Source: Loktanella sp. 3ANDIMAR09
Lineage (GTDB): Bacteria; Pseudomonadota; Alphaproteobacteria; Rhodobacterales; Rhodobacteraceae
Reading direction: 5' to 3'
NCBI RefSeq assembly: GCF_001420005.1
Contig: NZ_LJAK01000008.1
Location: 84,700-148,699 of the forward strand
DNA length: 64,000 nucleotides
Below, one piece after another: positions 38,188 to 44,452 of this stretch (position 1 is its first letter; each line of letters starts with the position of its first letter). Below the pieces are notes generated by a model that was not told the DNA's origin, searched no databases, and saw nothing but the letters and a program-made list of their open reading frames with translations. Position numbers and translations under genes: made by a program.

Positions 38188-38843
38188 CGCAGACAATACC
38201 GCAAGACACGCCCGCCATCCCGGACGGCCGCATCGAGGTCCATGGCAAGGTCTACATGGGCGACGGCAAAGGCGGGCTGACACCTGTCGAAAACATCAAG
38301 GCGCAGCACCTCCTGCAAGACGAGCTGGTGCGCGAGATCGTGGGCGACGCGATGACGCTGTCGGACGCCGTGAGTGGTTTCAAGGAAGCCACATTCAACC
38401 GGATCGGGGCGTTCGATGCGATGCTGGCACAGGAGTACAATGCGTCGATCGGCGGAAAGAAAGGCAACAAGACATTCACCAGTGTCGACGGTCTGTACCA
38501 GGTCAAGGTCGCGGTATCTGACCACCTCGAATTCGGGCCTGAATTGCAGGTCGCCAAGGGCCTGACGGATGAATGCCTGCGCGAGTGGTCCGCCGACAGC
38601 CGCCCGGAAATTCGCAGTGTCATCACCAACGCCTTCAACACTGACAAGGAAGGTCAGATCAATCGGGCCGAAGTGTTCAAGCTGCTCAAGCTCGACATCG
38701 ATGACGCGCGCTGGAACCGTGCCATGGATGCGATCCGTGACGCGATCCGCACGGTCGGGTCCACCACCTACGTTCGTTGCTACAAGCGCGCCTCGCATGA
38801 TGCGAAGTTCGAGCCTGTGGTCATCGATCTGGCGAGGGCATGA
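38184..38843 (+). CDS. DUF3164 family protein
   Basis: The 219-residue protein matches DUF3164, which is common in Mu-like phages: DGRIEVHGKVYMGDGKGGL, HLLQDELVREI, the central GGKKGNKTFTSVDGLYQV and the ending EVFKLLKLDIDDARWNRAMDAI. The function is unknown; these proteins sit in the early region after the transposition genes, suggesting a role in DNA metabolism. The ATG at 38184 overlaps the preceding stop; an upstream frame extension is unsupported. Confidence 0.88.
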   Translation: MTQTIPQDTPAIPDGRIEVHGKVYMGDGKGGLTPVENIKAQHLLQDELVREIVGDAMTLSDAVSGFKEATFNRIGAFDAMLAQEYNASIGGKKGNKTFTSVDGLYQVKVAVSDHLEFGPELQVAKGLTDECLREWSADSRPEIRSVITNAFNTDKEGQINRAEVFKLLKLDIDDARWNRAMDAIRDAIRTVGSTTYVRCYKRASHDAKFEPVVIDLARA

Positions 38844-39118
38844 CCATGAAAACCATCATTCAGGTTCACCTGATCCCCGAAGCGCGCTGCCGTGACGAAA
38901 TCTACTTTGACATCATCGAGGTTGACGGCAGCTGGGACGAGGCGAAAGCGCGATTGGCAGATGGACTGTCGGTCGAAGGTTCGCAATTGCGAACGCACGC
39001 GGGCACGGAACAAGGCGTTCGCGTCGTCTACAGTGAAGTGACGGTCGCCATCCCGCATCGCTGCATTCAGCGGATCAGTCTGCCAACCTGGCAGATCGTT
39101 CGGGAGGTGGCAGCATGA
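38840..39118 (+). CDS. phage early protein of unknown function
   Basis: The product is 92 residues with no membrane segment. A second ATG two codons in (38846) is an equally good start. The pattern looks like a small alpha/beta protein. It overlaps DUF3164 and the next gene by 4 bases each. No family is recognised. Confidence 0.65.
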   Translation: MTMKTIIQVHLIPEARCRDEIYFDIIEVDGSWDEAKARLADGLSVEGSQLRTHAGTEQGVRVVYSEVTVAIPHRCIQRISLPTWQIVREVAA

Positions 39119-39345
39119 GCTGGCTCAACATTTCCGTCAGCCCCGAGGATATCTTTCACGCGCTCTGGGAGAAGCCGGACGCTCTCATCCAAATCCTCGC
39201 AAACATGGCTGTCGATGAGGTTACGCAGGAAAAGCTGATCGAGGGCGTCGTCATGGAGCACTCGGGGTCCGAGGCGCATGAGCGGATTGCACCTTTCCTG
39301 CGAAATCTGGCTGACGCGCTTGAAGAGATGGAGCGGTCGCTATGA
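39115..39345 (+). CDS. phage early protein of unknown function
   Basis: The product is 76 residues, acidic and almost entirely helical, ending in a Leu/Glu-rich segment (NLADALEEMERSL). It lies between two genes with 4-base overlaps on both sides. No motif identifies a role. Confidence 0.65.
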   Translation: MSWLNISVSPEDIFHALWEKPDALIQILANMAVDEVTQEKLIEGVVMEHSGSEAHERIAPFLRNLADALEEMERSL

Positions 39346-39980
39346 TCGCGCGGTCGGTTATTACGGCCGTGGAGCGTGGTGCTGTGGTGGATCTGTGGTC
39401 GTTGAAGCCTGCAGAGCTGACCGCAGAACAGCTTGCCGGGCCGCTTTCGAGGATCAACCGGTTTAACGGACGAACGCCTGTGCCGTGGTCGGTGGCTGCA
39501 CACAGCCTGGTTGTGATGGGTTTGGTCGAGGCGCAAGGCGGCAGCGAGATGGCACAAGCGGCCGGGCTCCTGCACGACGGGCACGAGGCCTTCTTGGGTG
39601 ACTGGACAACACCAGCTGTTCAGTTTGCCGGGCAGCAAAGCTTGCCTGTGGGGCCGAGCGTTGTTCGCAGCTGCATCGATCAGGCCAAAAAGTGCGTCGA
39701 TGATGCCATTGCGCGAGCATGGGGCGTCGAATTCACACCAAACATCACGCTGACACGGATCGCTGACCAAGCAGCGCTTGAAGCGGAGATGATCCACTTC
39801 CTCGACTGGCAAGGGCCGGTGGTGACAGAGCCTGCCCTGTTGGCACAGGCGATGGCCTGTCTGACGCTGTGTCATGAACTGACCGAACACCAGACCGCCA
39901 AAGAGGTCTGGATGGAAGCCCTCGAGGGCTTCGTCACGATCGGGGTCCTCACCGACCCTGGTGCAACCCTGGCCGCATGA
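39342..39980 (+). CDS. HD-domain nucleotidase-like protein (YfbR type)
   Basis: The 212-residue protein has the HD phosphohydrolase signature: H54 (PWSVAAHSLVV), H78-D79 with E82 and D87 in the pattern HDxxExxxGDxxTP, and a later Asp in TRIADQAALEAE. This spacing is that of YfbR-type 5'-deoxynucleotidases, which release phosphate from deoxynucleoside monophosphates. In a phage it may alter nucleotide pools during replicative transposition or counter nucleotide-depleting defences. It overlaps the previous gene by 4 bases and lies 25 bases before the HU gene. Confidence 0.82.
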   Translation: MIARSVITAVERGAVVDLWSLKPAELTAEQLAGPLSRINRFNGRTPVPWSVAAHSLVVMGLVEAQGGSEMAQAAGLLHDGHEAFLGDWTTPAVQFAGQQSLPVGPSVVRSCIDQAKKCVDDAIARAWGVEFTPNITLTRIADQAALEAEMIHFLDWQGPVVTEPALLAQAMACLTLCHELTEHQTAKEVWMEALEGFVTIGVLTDPGATLAA

Positions 39981-40005
39981 CCGGCCTCACCCCAAGGAGA
40001 CGACA

Positions 40006-40290
40006 ATGAACAAACTGACGAAAACGAACCTGATCGATCAAATCGCAGAACAGACCGGTGACACCAAGGTCGATATCGAGCGCCACATCGGCGCATTCCT
40101 CGATACGATCTGGTCAGCGATGGTCGCAGGCGACGAGGTTACACTGCGCGGTTTCGGCACCTTCAAGGTGCGCGACAGCAAGGCCCGGACGGGGCGCAAT
40201 CCGCGCACTGGTGAGCCCGTCGAGATCGCGGCCAAACGGACGGCCGCCTTCAAGCCGTCCAGCGCGCTTTCGGAGAAGATGAACGGCTGA
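40006..40290 (+). CDS. HU family DNA-binding protein, phage-encoded
   Basis: The 94-residue HU/IHF fold protein is complete: N-terminal helical dimer (NKLTKTNLIDQIAEQTG), beta-arm start GFGTFKVRD and arm tip GRNPRTGEPVEIAAK with the intercalating Pro. HU bends DNA nonspecifically; in Mu, host HU is needed to assemble the transposition complex at the left end. An AAGGAG site lies just before the ATG at 40006. A strong hairpin follows 6 bases after the stop. It differs from typical chromosomal HU in the more acidic N-terminal half (DTKVDIERHIGAFLD). Confidence 0.92.
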   Translation: MNKLTKTNLIDQIAEQTGDTKVDIERHIGAFLDTIWSAMVAGDEVTLRGFGTFKVRDSKARTGRNPRTGEPVEIAAKRTAAFKPSSALSEKMNG

Positions 40291-40296
40291 GCGCAA

Positions 40297-40324
40297 GCGG
40301 TTCCGGGAACAAACCCGGAACCGC
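40297..40324. terminator. perfect 11-bp hairpin after the HU gene
   Basis: GCGGTTCCGGG and its exact complement flank a 6-base AACAAA loop. There is no T tract, so this may be an mRNA-stabilising or attenuating hairpin, or a Rho-independent terminator lacking the U-run. It lies just upstream of the AAGGAGG of the next gene. Confidence 0.55.
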
Positions 40325-40346
40325 ACCATTCCCAAGGAGGCCCTCC

Positions 40347-41117
40347 ATGTACCAGATCGATGTGCAATCAGACGGAACCTATGCGGTGTTCCAGATGCAG
40401 CCCGTTCGCATCGCACAATTTCAAAGTGCAGACGATGCGACAGCATTTGTGGCGCTCAAGGCGGGGCAAACGCCTGCGCCCACTGCGCAAAAGACCGTCC
40501 AGCCTGCCAGAGCGAAGCCTGAAACGGCTCCGATCGTTTCTGATGTGCCCGCGGTCAAGAAAGCACAGCCCGAACGGAGGTTGCGGCTCGAAGACATCGT
40601 ACCGGCAGAGCAGCAGCAGCCGACCCCGCAGCGTGATACACCGGGAGAGCTTCCGTCTGTTAAATCGTTTACCGCCGCACAGCGCGATACGTTCCTGATA
40701 CGCAGAATTGCAGGTGAGGCCCCCAGCGATATCGCCGAGAGCATGGGGTTCAGCCGACGCGGTGTCGCGGGTTTCCTGAGCGGGGCAGAGGTCAAAGCGC
40801 GCCGTTTCGAACTCGAGGCGCTGGACTTGCCTGCGCGCGCACGCCTCCTGGGCGACATTGCGCCAGCTGTTGCCTCACAATCAGCCGAACCGAGCACTGC
40901 GCTGGTTCCTGCGTCAAAACCCGATGTGCTGCCGATCCAGGCGGCGCTGCGCGAGATGCGCGACAGAGAGCTACCTGCTGATGTGCTTGGCCGCGGGCCC
41001 GTGCGCATGGGCATACCACCATCGCAGGCGGAACCGGCCGTTTGCACGGATTGCGGAAAAAACTTCATGAATGCATCGACGGATTTTGATCCCAAATGCG
41101 TTCGGTGCCGGGACTGA
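40347..41117 (+). CDS. phage protein with helix-turn-helix and C-terminal zinc ribbon
   Basis: The 256-residue protein has a short N-terminal beta domain (1-40), a long Pro/Ala/Gln-rich linker (about 45-105), a helix-turn-helix-like part (about 118-150, AGEAPSDIAESMGFSRRGVAGFL), another linker, and a C-terminal zinc ribbon (CTDCG ... CVRC). A CAAGGAGG site precedes the ATG. It looks like a DNA-binding regulator with flexible arms. I know no characterised homologue; its place between HU and gemA suggests a middle or early role. Confidence 0.7.
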   Translation: MYQIDVQSDGTYAVFQMQPVRIAQFQSADDATAFVALKAGQTPAPTAQKTVQPARAKPETAPIVSDVPAVKKAQPERRLRLEDIVPAEQQQPTPQRDTPGELPSVKSFTAAQRDTFLIRRIAGEAPSDIAESMGFSRRGVAGFLSGAEVKARRFELEALDLPARARLLGDIAPAVASQSAEPSTALVPASKPDVLPIQAALREMRDRELPADVLGRGPVRMGIPPSQAEPAVCTDCGKNFMNASTDFDPKCVRCRD

Positions 41118-41121
41118 GCGC

Positions 41122-41538
41122 ATGGCACGGAACCCCCTTCAAGCCCAAATTCACATCGGACGTCAGCAATTGGCGATGGACGATGACGACTACCGCGATC
41201 TGCTGGAGCGCGTCACCGGTCAGCGCAGCTCGGCCCGTTTGAATGACGATCAGCGTCGGGCGGTTATCAATGAGCTCAAGCGCCTGGGCTTTGCCGCGCG
41301 CCCCCCAGCCGGCCGGTACCGCAAAGCCAGCGAGAAAAGTCATGTCCGCTACATTTTTGCCCTTTGGGGTGAGCTGAAACGCAAAGGCATTTGGCGCAAC
41401 CCTGAGCGGTCGAGCCTGCTGGCCTTTGTCGAGGCGCGGACCGGCAAGGCCGATCCGGAGTGGCTGACGGCCGCAGAGGCCCACCCCGTGATCGAGGCTC
41501 TAAAGGCCATGCAGCGTCAGGAGAAGAGAGATGCGTGA
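41122..41538 (+). CDS. gemA: GemA / gp16 family regulatory protein (DUF1018)
   Basis: The 138-residue protein matches DUF1018 (Mu gp16/GemA): NPLQAQIHIGRQQLAMDDDDYRDLLERVTGQRSS, and a second block with IFALWGELKRKGIWRNP. In Mu, gemA influences host DNA gyrase activity and host gene expression. The ATG at 41122 follows 4 bases after the preceding stop; an in-frame upstream ATG lies inside the previous gene. It overlaps the next gene by 8 bases. Confidence 0.88.
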   Translation: MARNPLQAQIHIGRQQLAMDDDDYRDLLERVTGQRSSARLNDDQRRAVINELKRLGFAARPPAGRYRKASEKSHVRYIFALWGELKRKGIWRNPERSSLLAFVEARTGKADPEWLTAAEAHPVIEALKAMQRQEKRDA

Positions 41539-41797
41539 TATCGAAATCAACGAAAGCTCCGAATTGAAGATTGGCGACGAACTGGTTGGCACGGTCGTTT
41601 GGTGTGTCCCGTTCGGTGCGCCACTGCACGCACCGTCTTCAGGGCTAGCGGTCGATGAATGCGAGCAGTGCGAAGGATATCAAGCCGACCTGAATGAAGT
41701 CGAAGATGAACTTAGCGCTCTGGTCGATCGTCATAAGGACACGCTCGCTGAACTGGCCGCGCTGAAGGCCAAGCTGGCGGAGGTGCAGAAGCCATGA
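41531..41797 (+). CDS. phage protein with C-terminal coiled coil
   Basis: The product is 88 residues. Residues about 45-85 form an acidic heptad-patterned helix (DLNEVEDELSALVDRHKDTL), a probable coiled coil; a CEQC pair precedes it. It overlaps gemA by 8 bases and the next gene by 4. No family is recognised. Confidence 0.65.
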   Translation: MRDIEINESSELKIGDELVGTVVWCVPFGAPLHAPSSGLAVDECEQCEGYQADLNEVEDELSALVDRHKDTLAELAALKAKLAEVQKP

Positions 41798-42051
41798 CCG
41801 ATCATGATCTGCAAAGCGAAGAAGCCAAACGTGCCATACGCATCATGACTCAGCCACCCGCCGAGTTTCCCAGGGCCGTGGATCTGGATGCGGACGGCTG
41901 GGCCCGCCATCGTGAGCGCATGGAGCTGCATCGGTTCTGGCGCGCGATCAGTCCAGATGAGCGCGGCAACTTCACCCAGTTCAAAATCATGTGGCGCGGC
42001 CTGCGCATGTTCGCGCAACCCCACATCCACAACGAACGGAACCGGCCATGA
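41794..42051 (+). CDS. phage protein of unknown function
   Basis: The product is 85 residues, helical, basic toward the C-terminus, rich in aromatic residues (FWRAISPDERGNFTQF). It overlaps both neighbours by 4 bases, between the coiled-coil gene and mor. No family is recognised. Confidence 0.65.
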   Translation: MTDHDLQSEEAKRAIRIMTQPPAEFPRAVDLDADGWARHRERMELHRFWRAISPDERGNFTQFKIMWRGLRMFAQPHIHNERNRP

Positions 42052-42452
42052 GCCGCAAGGTCGAATACCGTGGCGACATGGCTGAGGTCGTGCGCGAGTG
42101 TGGTAAGGATGTTGCCGACGAGATGGCATCTATCCTGTCGGGGCTGACCCTCTATATTCCGAGGGCGATGCCTGATGATGACCACGTCCTGATGAAATTG
42201 ACGGACGAAGCGGTCGCGGCGCTGATGGCGCACTTTGGCGGCGAGCGGATCTACATCTCGAAGCCTCATGCCGGGCAGGTCGAACTGGACGAGATCACGT
42301 CATTGCTGGGGCGCAGTCTACCAGTACGGGAGGTGGCTATCCGGCTTGGTATCAGCGAACGGCAGGTTTTTCGCCGAATTCATGAAGCGGGCTTGCCCAA
42401 GGTCAGTGCGAGCGCTGATCCACGACAATTGTCATTCCTCGACGACCAATGA
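42048..42452 (+). CDS. mor: Mor family transcription activator
   Basis: The 134-residue protein resembles Mor/C of Mu: a dimerisation half with LTDEAVAALMAHFGGERIYI, the typical beta-turn before the helix-turn-helix, and a recognition region LPVREVAIRLGISERQVFRRIHE (about 99-121). Mor activates the middle promoter in Mu, and C activates late promoters. Here only one such gene is visible and it is the last before the lysis genes, so it may activate the late operon directly. A perfect 8-bp dyad lies just after the gene. Confidence 0.82.
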   Translation: MSRKVEYRGDMAEVVRECGKDVADEMASILSGLTLYIPRAMPDDDHVLMKLTDEAVAALMAHFGGERIYISKPHAGQVELDEITSLLGRSLPVREVAIRLGISERQVFRRIHEAGLPKVSASADPRQLSFLDDQ

Positions 42453-42455
42453 CTG

Positions 42456-42480
42456 AAGGGTCATCCAGCAGCTGACCCTT
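42456..42480. promoter_or_regulatory. inverted repeat in the mor-endolysin gap, possible Mor/C operator
   Basis: AAGGGTCA at 42456-42463 is repeated inverted as TGACCCTT at 42473-42480 with 9 bases between. It lies within the only gap (73 bases) in this part of the operon and upstream of the lysis and head genes, where a late promoter is expected. It could also be a transcription terminator, but no T tract follows. Confidence 0.5.
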
Positions 42481-42525
42481 GCGCGCGCGATACCGGATGG
42501 GACCAAACCCATCTGGAGCGCCCGA

Positions 42526-43089
42526 ATGACCTACCTTCTCGACAGCCGTGTGACGGCAATCGTGATCCACTACAGCGCAACGCCGATCGAGAGTGATTTC
42601 ACCGCGGCCGACATCGATCAGATGCACCGCGCGCGCGGCTACAAGGAAATCGGATACCACTATTTCATCCGTAAGGACGGCACGATCGAAACCGGCCGCG
42701 ACCTATCCCAGGCGGGCCGGTTCGAGCAGGGCGCACATTCCTTTGGCGAAAACGACAGCAGCATTGGCATTTGCTACGAGGGCGGGGTTCGCCGCGGGGC
42801 AATGAACCTGGGGTATGACAGCCGTACCGACGCTCAGAAAGACGCAATGGCCGGTTTGATTGCAGACCTGCTGGAGCGGTTTCCGGGCGCAGTCGTCCGT
42901 GGGCATCGCGATATGCCCGGTGCGGCAACACAGTGCCCAGGCTTTAATGCCACCGCCTGGTGGGATGACGTGCTGGCGCAGGCCTCAAACGATGGGCTGG
43001 CGCAAGCCGGTGCCTCGCCAAGCCCAGACGTCTCGCGGGGCCTCCTGGATGATCTGAAGGCGCTTGTTGCGCGCCATGACCGGGCTTGA
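42526..43089 (+). CDS. endolysin, N-acetylmuramoyl-L-alanine amidase (Amidase_2/PGRP type)
   Basis: The 187-residue enzyme cuts the amide between muramic acid and L-Ala in peptidoglycan. The zinc ligands are H15 (IVIHYSAT), H127 (GHRDM) and C137 (ATQCPG), with catalytic Tyr45 in GYHYFIRKDG; this arrangement equals T7 lysozyme. There is no signal peptide, so release needs a holin. The last 40 residues form a linker and helix of unknown use. It is the first gene of the late operon, directly after the presumed late promoter. Confidence 0.93.
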   Translation: MTYLLDSRVTAIVIHYSATPIESDFTAADIDQMHRARGYKEIGYHYFIRKDGTIETGRDLSQAGRFEQGAHSFGENDSSIGICYEGGVRRGAMNLGYDSRTDAQKDAMAGLIADLLERFPGAVVRGHRDMPGAATQCPGFNATAWWDDVLAQASNDGLAQAGASPSPDVSRGLLDDLKALVARHDRA

Positions 43090-43102
43090 GGGAGGGGTGA
43101 CC

Positions 43103-43423
43103 GTGTCAAAATCAGAAACTGAAATCGAAGCGGCAATCGTTGAGCGCGGACTGAACGCTGCGCGCCTGACGCCTGATCTGATCGACAGTGCGATCGCCGG
43201 GGTGGACTATCACGTATTCCCCGGAACGCAGAAGACCGTTTGCTGCCTATCGCTAAAGAATGGCTTCTCGGTCATCGGTGAGGCGGCTTGCGCATCGCCC
43301 GAGAACTTTGATGCCGAGATCGGGCGTCGGATTGCGTATTCCGATGCGCGAGAAAAGATTTGGGGGCTCGAGGGGTATCTGTTGAAGCAGCGCCTCTTTG
43401 AAGCCGGAGGGCAAGGCCAATGA
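43103..43423 (+). CDS. Gp49-like (N4 gp49/Sf6 gp66) family protein
   Basis: The GTG at 43103, preceded by GGAGGGG, gives 106 residues. The family core is visible: YHVFPGTQKTVCCLSLKNG, then ACASPENFDAEIGRRIAY and KIWGLEGYLLKQRL. Members occur widely in tailed phages and prophages, often next to lysis genes; their biochemical role is unknown. An ATG further upstream inside the endolysin gene is in frame but lacks a ribosome site. Confidence 0.82.
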   Translation: MSKSETEIEAAIVERGLNAARLTPDLIDSAIAGVDYHVFPGTQKTVCCLSLKNGFSVIGEAACASPENFDAEIGRRIAYSDAREKIWGLEGYLLKQRLFEAGGQGQ

Positions 43424-43785
43424 GCTTCCTGCTGAACCTCTGGGCCGTCCTGGAGCCTGTCGTCATCGCTGCACTTGGTGCGATCCTGACCACATACATT
43501 GCCAAAGCCGCGAACGAGTTTCGCAGGCGCACGGGGATGGAGATCTCGCGCGCCCACCAGGTGGCACTTCATGAGGCTTTGATTTCTGGCCTTCGTGCAA
43601 CCTTGCGGGAGAGCCCATCCGCTGGACTTGAACTGCTGAAGGCGTCGGCAATTGCGCATGCGCGCCAGTCTGTCCCGGACGCTATCGCGTACATCAAGCA
43701 GGCCAACGATCAGACAATGGGCACGATCGTGACGCGGTATCTGCAGGAGGAAGGCGGCAGCGTCACGTCTCCTGCGCCGGATTGA
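43420..43785 (+). CDS. putative holin-like membrane protein
   Basis: The 121-residue protein has one N-terminal hydrophobic segment (about residues 3-27, LLNLWAVLEPVVIAALGAIL) followed by an amphipathic, basic region and a helical C-terminus. One membrane segment plus a charged tail and a location between endolysin and terminase genes fit a holin of the LLH type, but sequence alone does not prove it. It overlaps the Gp49-like gene by 4 bases and the following small gene by one. Confidence 0.6.
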   Translation: MSFLLNLWAVLEPVVIAALGAILTTYIAKAANEFRRRTGMEISRAHQVALHEALISGLRATLRESPSAGLELLKASAIAHARQSVPDAIAYIKQANDQTMGTIVTRYLQEEGGSVTSPAPD

Positions 43786-43955
43786 TGCGCACCGCGCGCC
43801 AGGTGCTGCACGAGCTGCGGTCCTGGGCGCGGCACCTCGACGGAACACCGGACCAAAAACAGGCTGCCGCGTTTCAGCGCGGGGCCGATGAACTGCAAAT
43901 CGCGCTCGACCGGATTGCGACCCTCGACGATCAGCTGAAGGACATCGACAAATGA
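43785..43955 (+). CDS. 56-residue phage protein between holin-like and DUF1804 genes
   Basis: Starts on the last base of the preceding stop (TGATG) and overlaps the next ATG by 4 bases, so the coupled chain itself supports it as a real gene. The product is a single charged amphipathic helix region (HELRSWARHLDGTPDQK, ending DDQLKDIDK) with no membrane segment. Its role is unknown. Confidence 0.7.
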   Translation: MRTARQVLHELRSWARHLDGTPDQKQAAAFQRGADELQIALDRIATLDDQLKDIDK

Positions 43956-44452
43956 AACCCGCCCAGACCCGCGCAAAGGCCCGCACCATGTTCGTGCAGT
44001 CGCGTCTGTCGCTGGTCGTGATCGCACAGCAACTTGGCGTGTCACGCGCGACCGCATCGCGCTGGAAAAAAGCGGCGCTGCAAGAGGGTGACGACTGGGA
44101 TGTCGCGCGATCGGCTGCCGTCATGGCAGGTCAGGGCCACGAGAAAATGGTGTCTGACGCCGTCGAAGGTTTTGCCGAGATGTTTCAGACCACGATGTCT
44201 CAGCTGCGCACGAACGAGGACATGAAGCCTGAGGACCGCGTGAAGCTGATGGCCAGCCTGGCGGATGCTTTCAACAAGATGATGGGCGCTGCAGGTCGCG
44301 CGTCGCCCAAGCTGTCAGCGCTGGCCGTGGCGACTGACGTGATCCAGCGGCTGGCCGATTTCATCCGCGAGCGGTTCCCGCATCATGGACAGGCGTTCGA
44401 AGAGGTATTGGAGCCGTTTGCCTTGGCGCTGAGCCGGGATCTGTCCGAATGA
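43952..44452 (+). CDS. DUF1804 family protein, probable small terminase
   Basis: The 166-residue protein has an N-terminal helix-turn-helix (about 12-42, VQSRLSLVVIAQQLGVSRATASRWKK) and helical body, matching DUF1804 of Mu-like phages. The position directly before the large terminase and the DNA-binding domain indicate the small terminase role in recognising packaging sites near the phage end. It overlaps terminase by 4 bases. Confidence 0.85.
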   Translation: MKPAQTRAKARTMFVQSRLSLVVIAQQLGVSRATASRWKKAALQEGDDWDVARSAAVMAGQGHEKMVSDAVEGFAEMFQTTMSQLRTNEDMKPEDRVKLMASLADAFNKMMGAAGRASPKLSALAVATDVIQRLADFIRERFPHHGQAFEEVLEPFALALSRDLSE

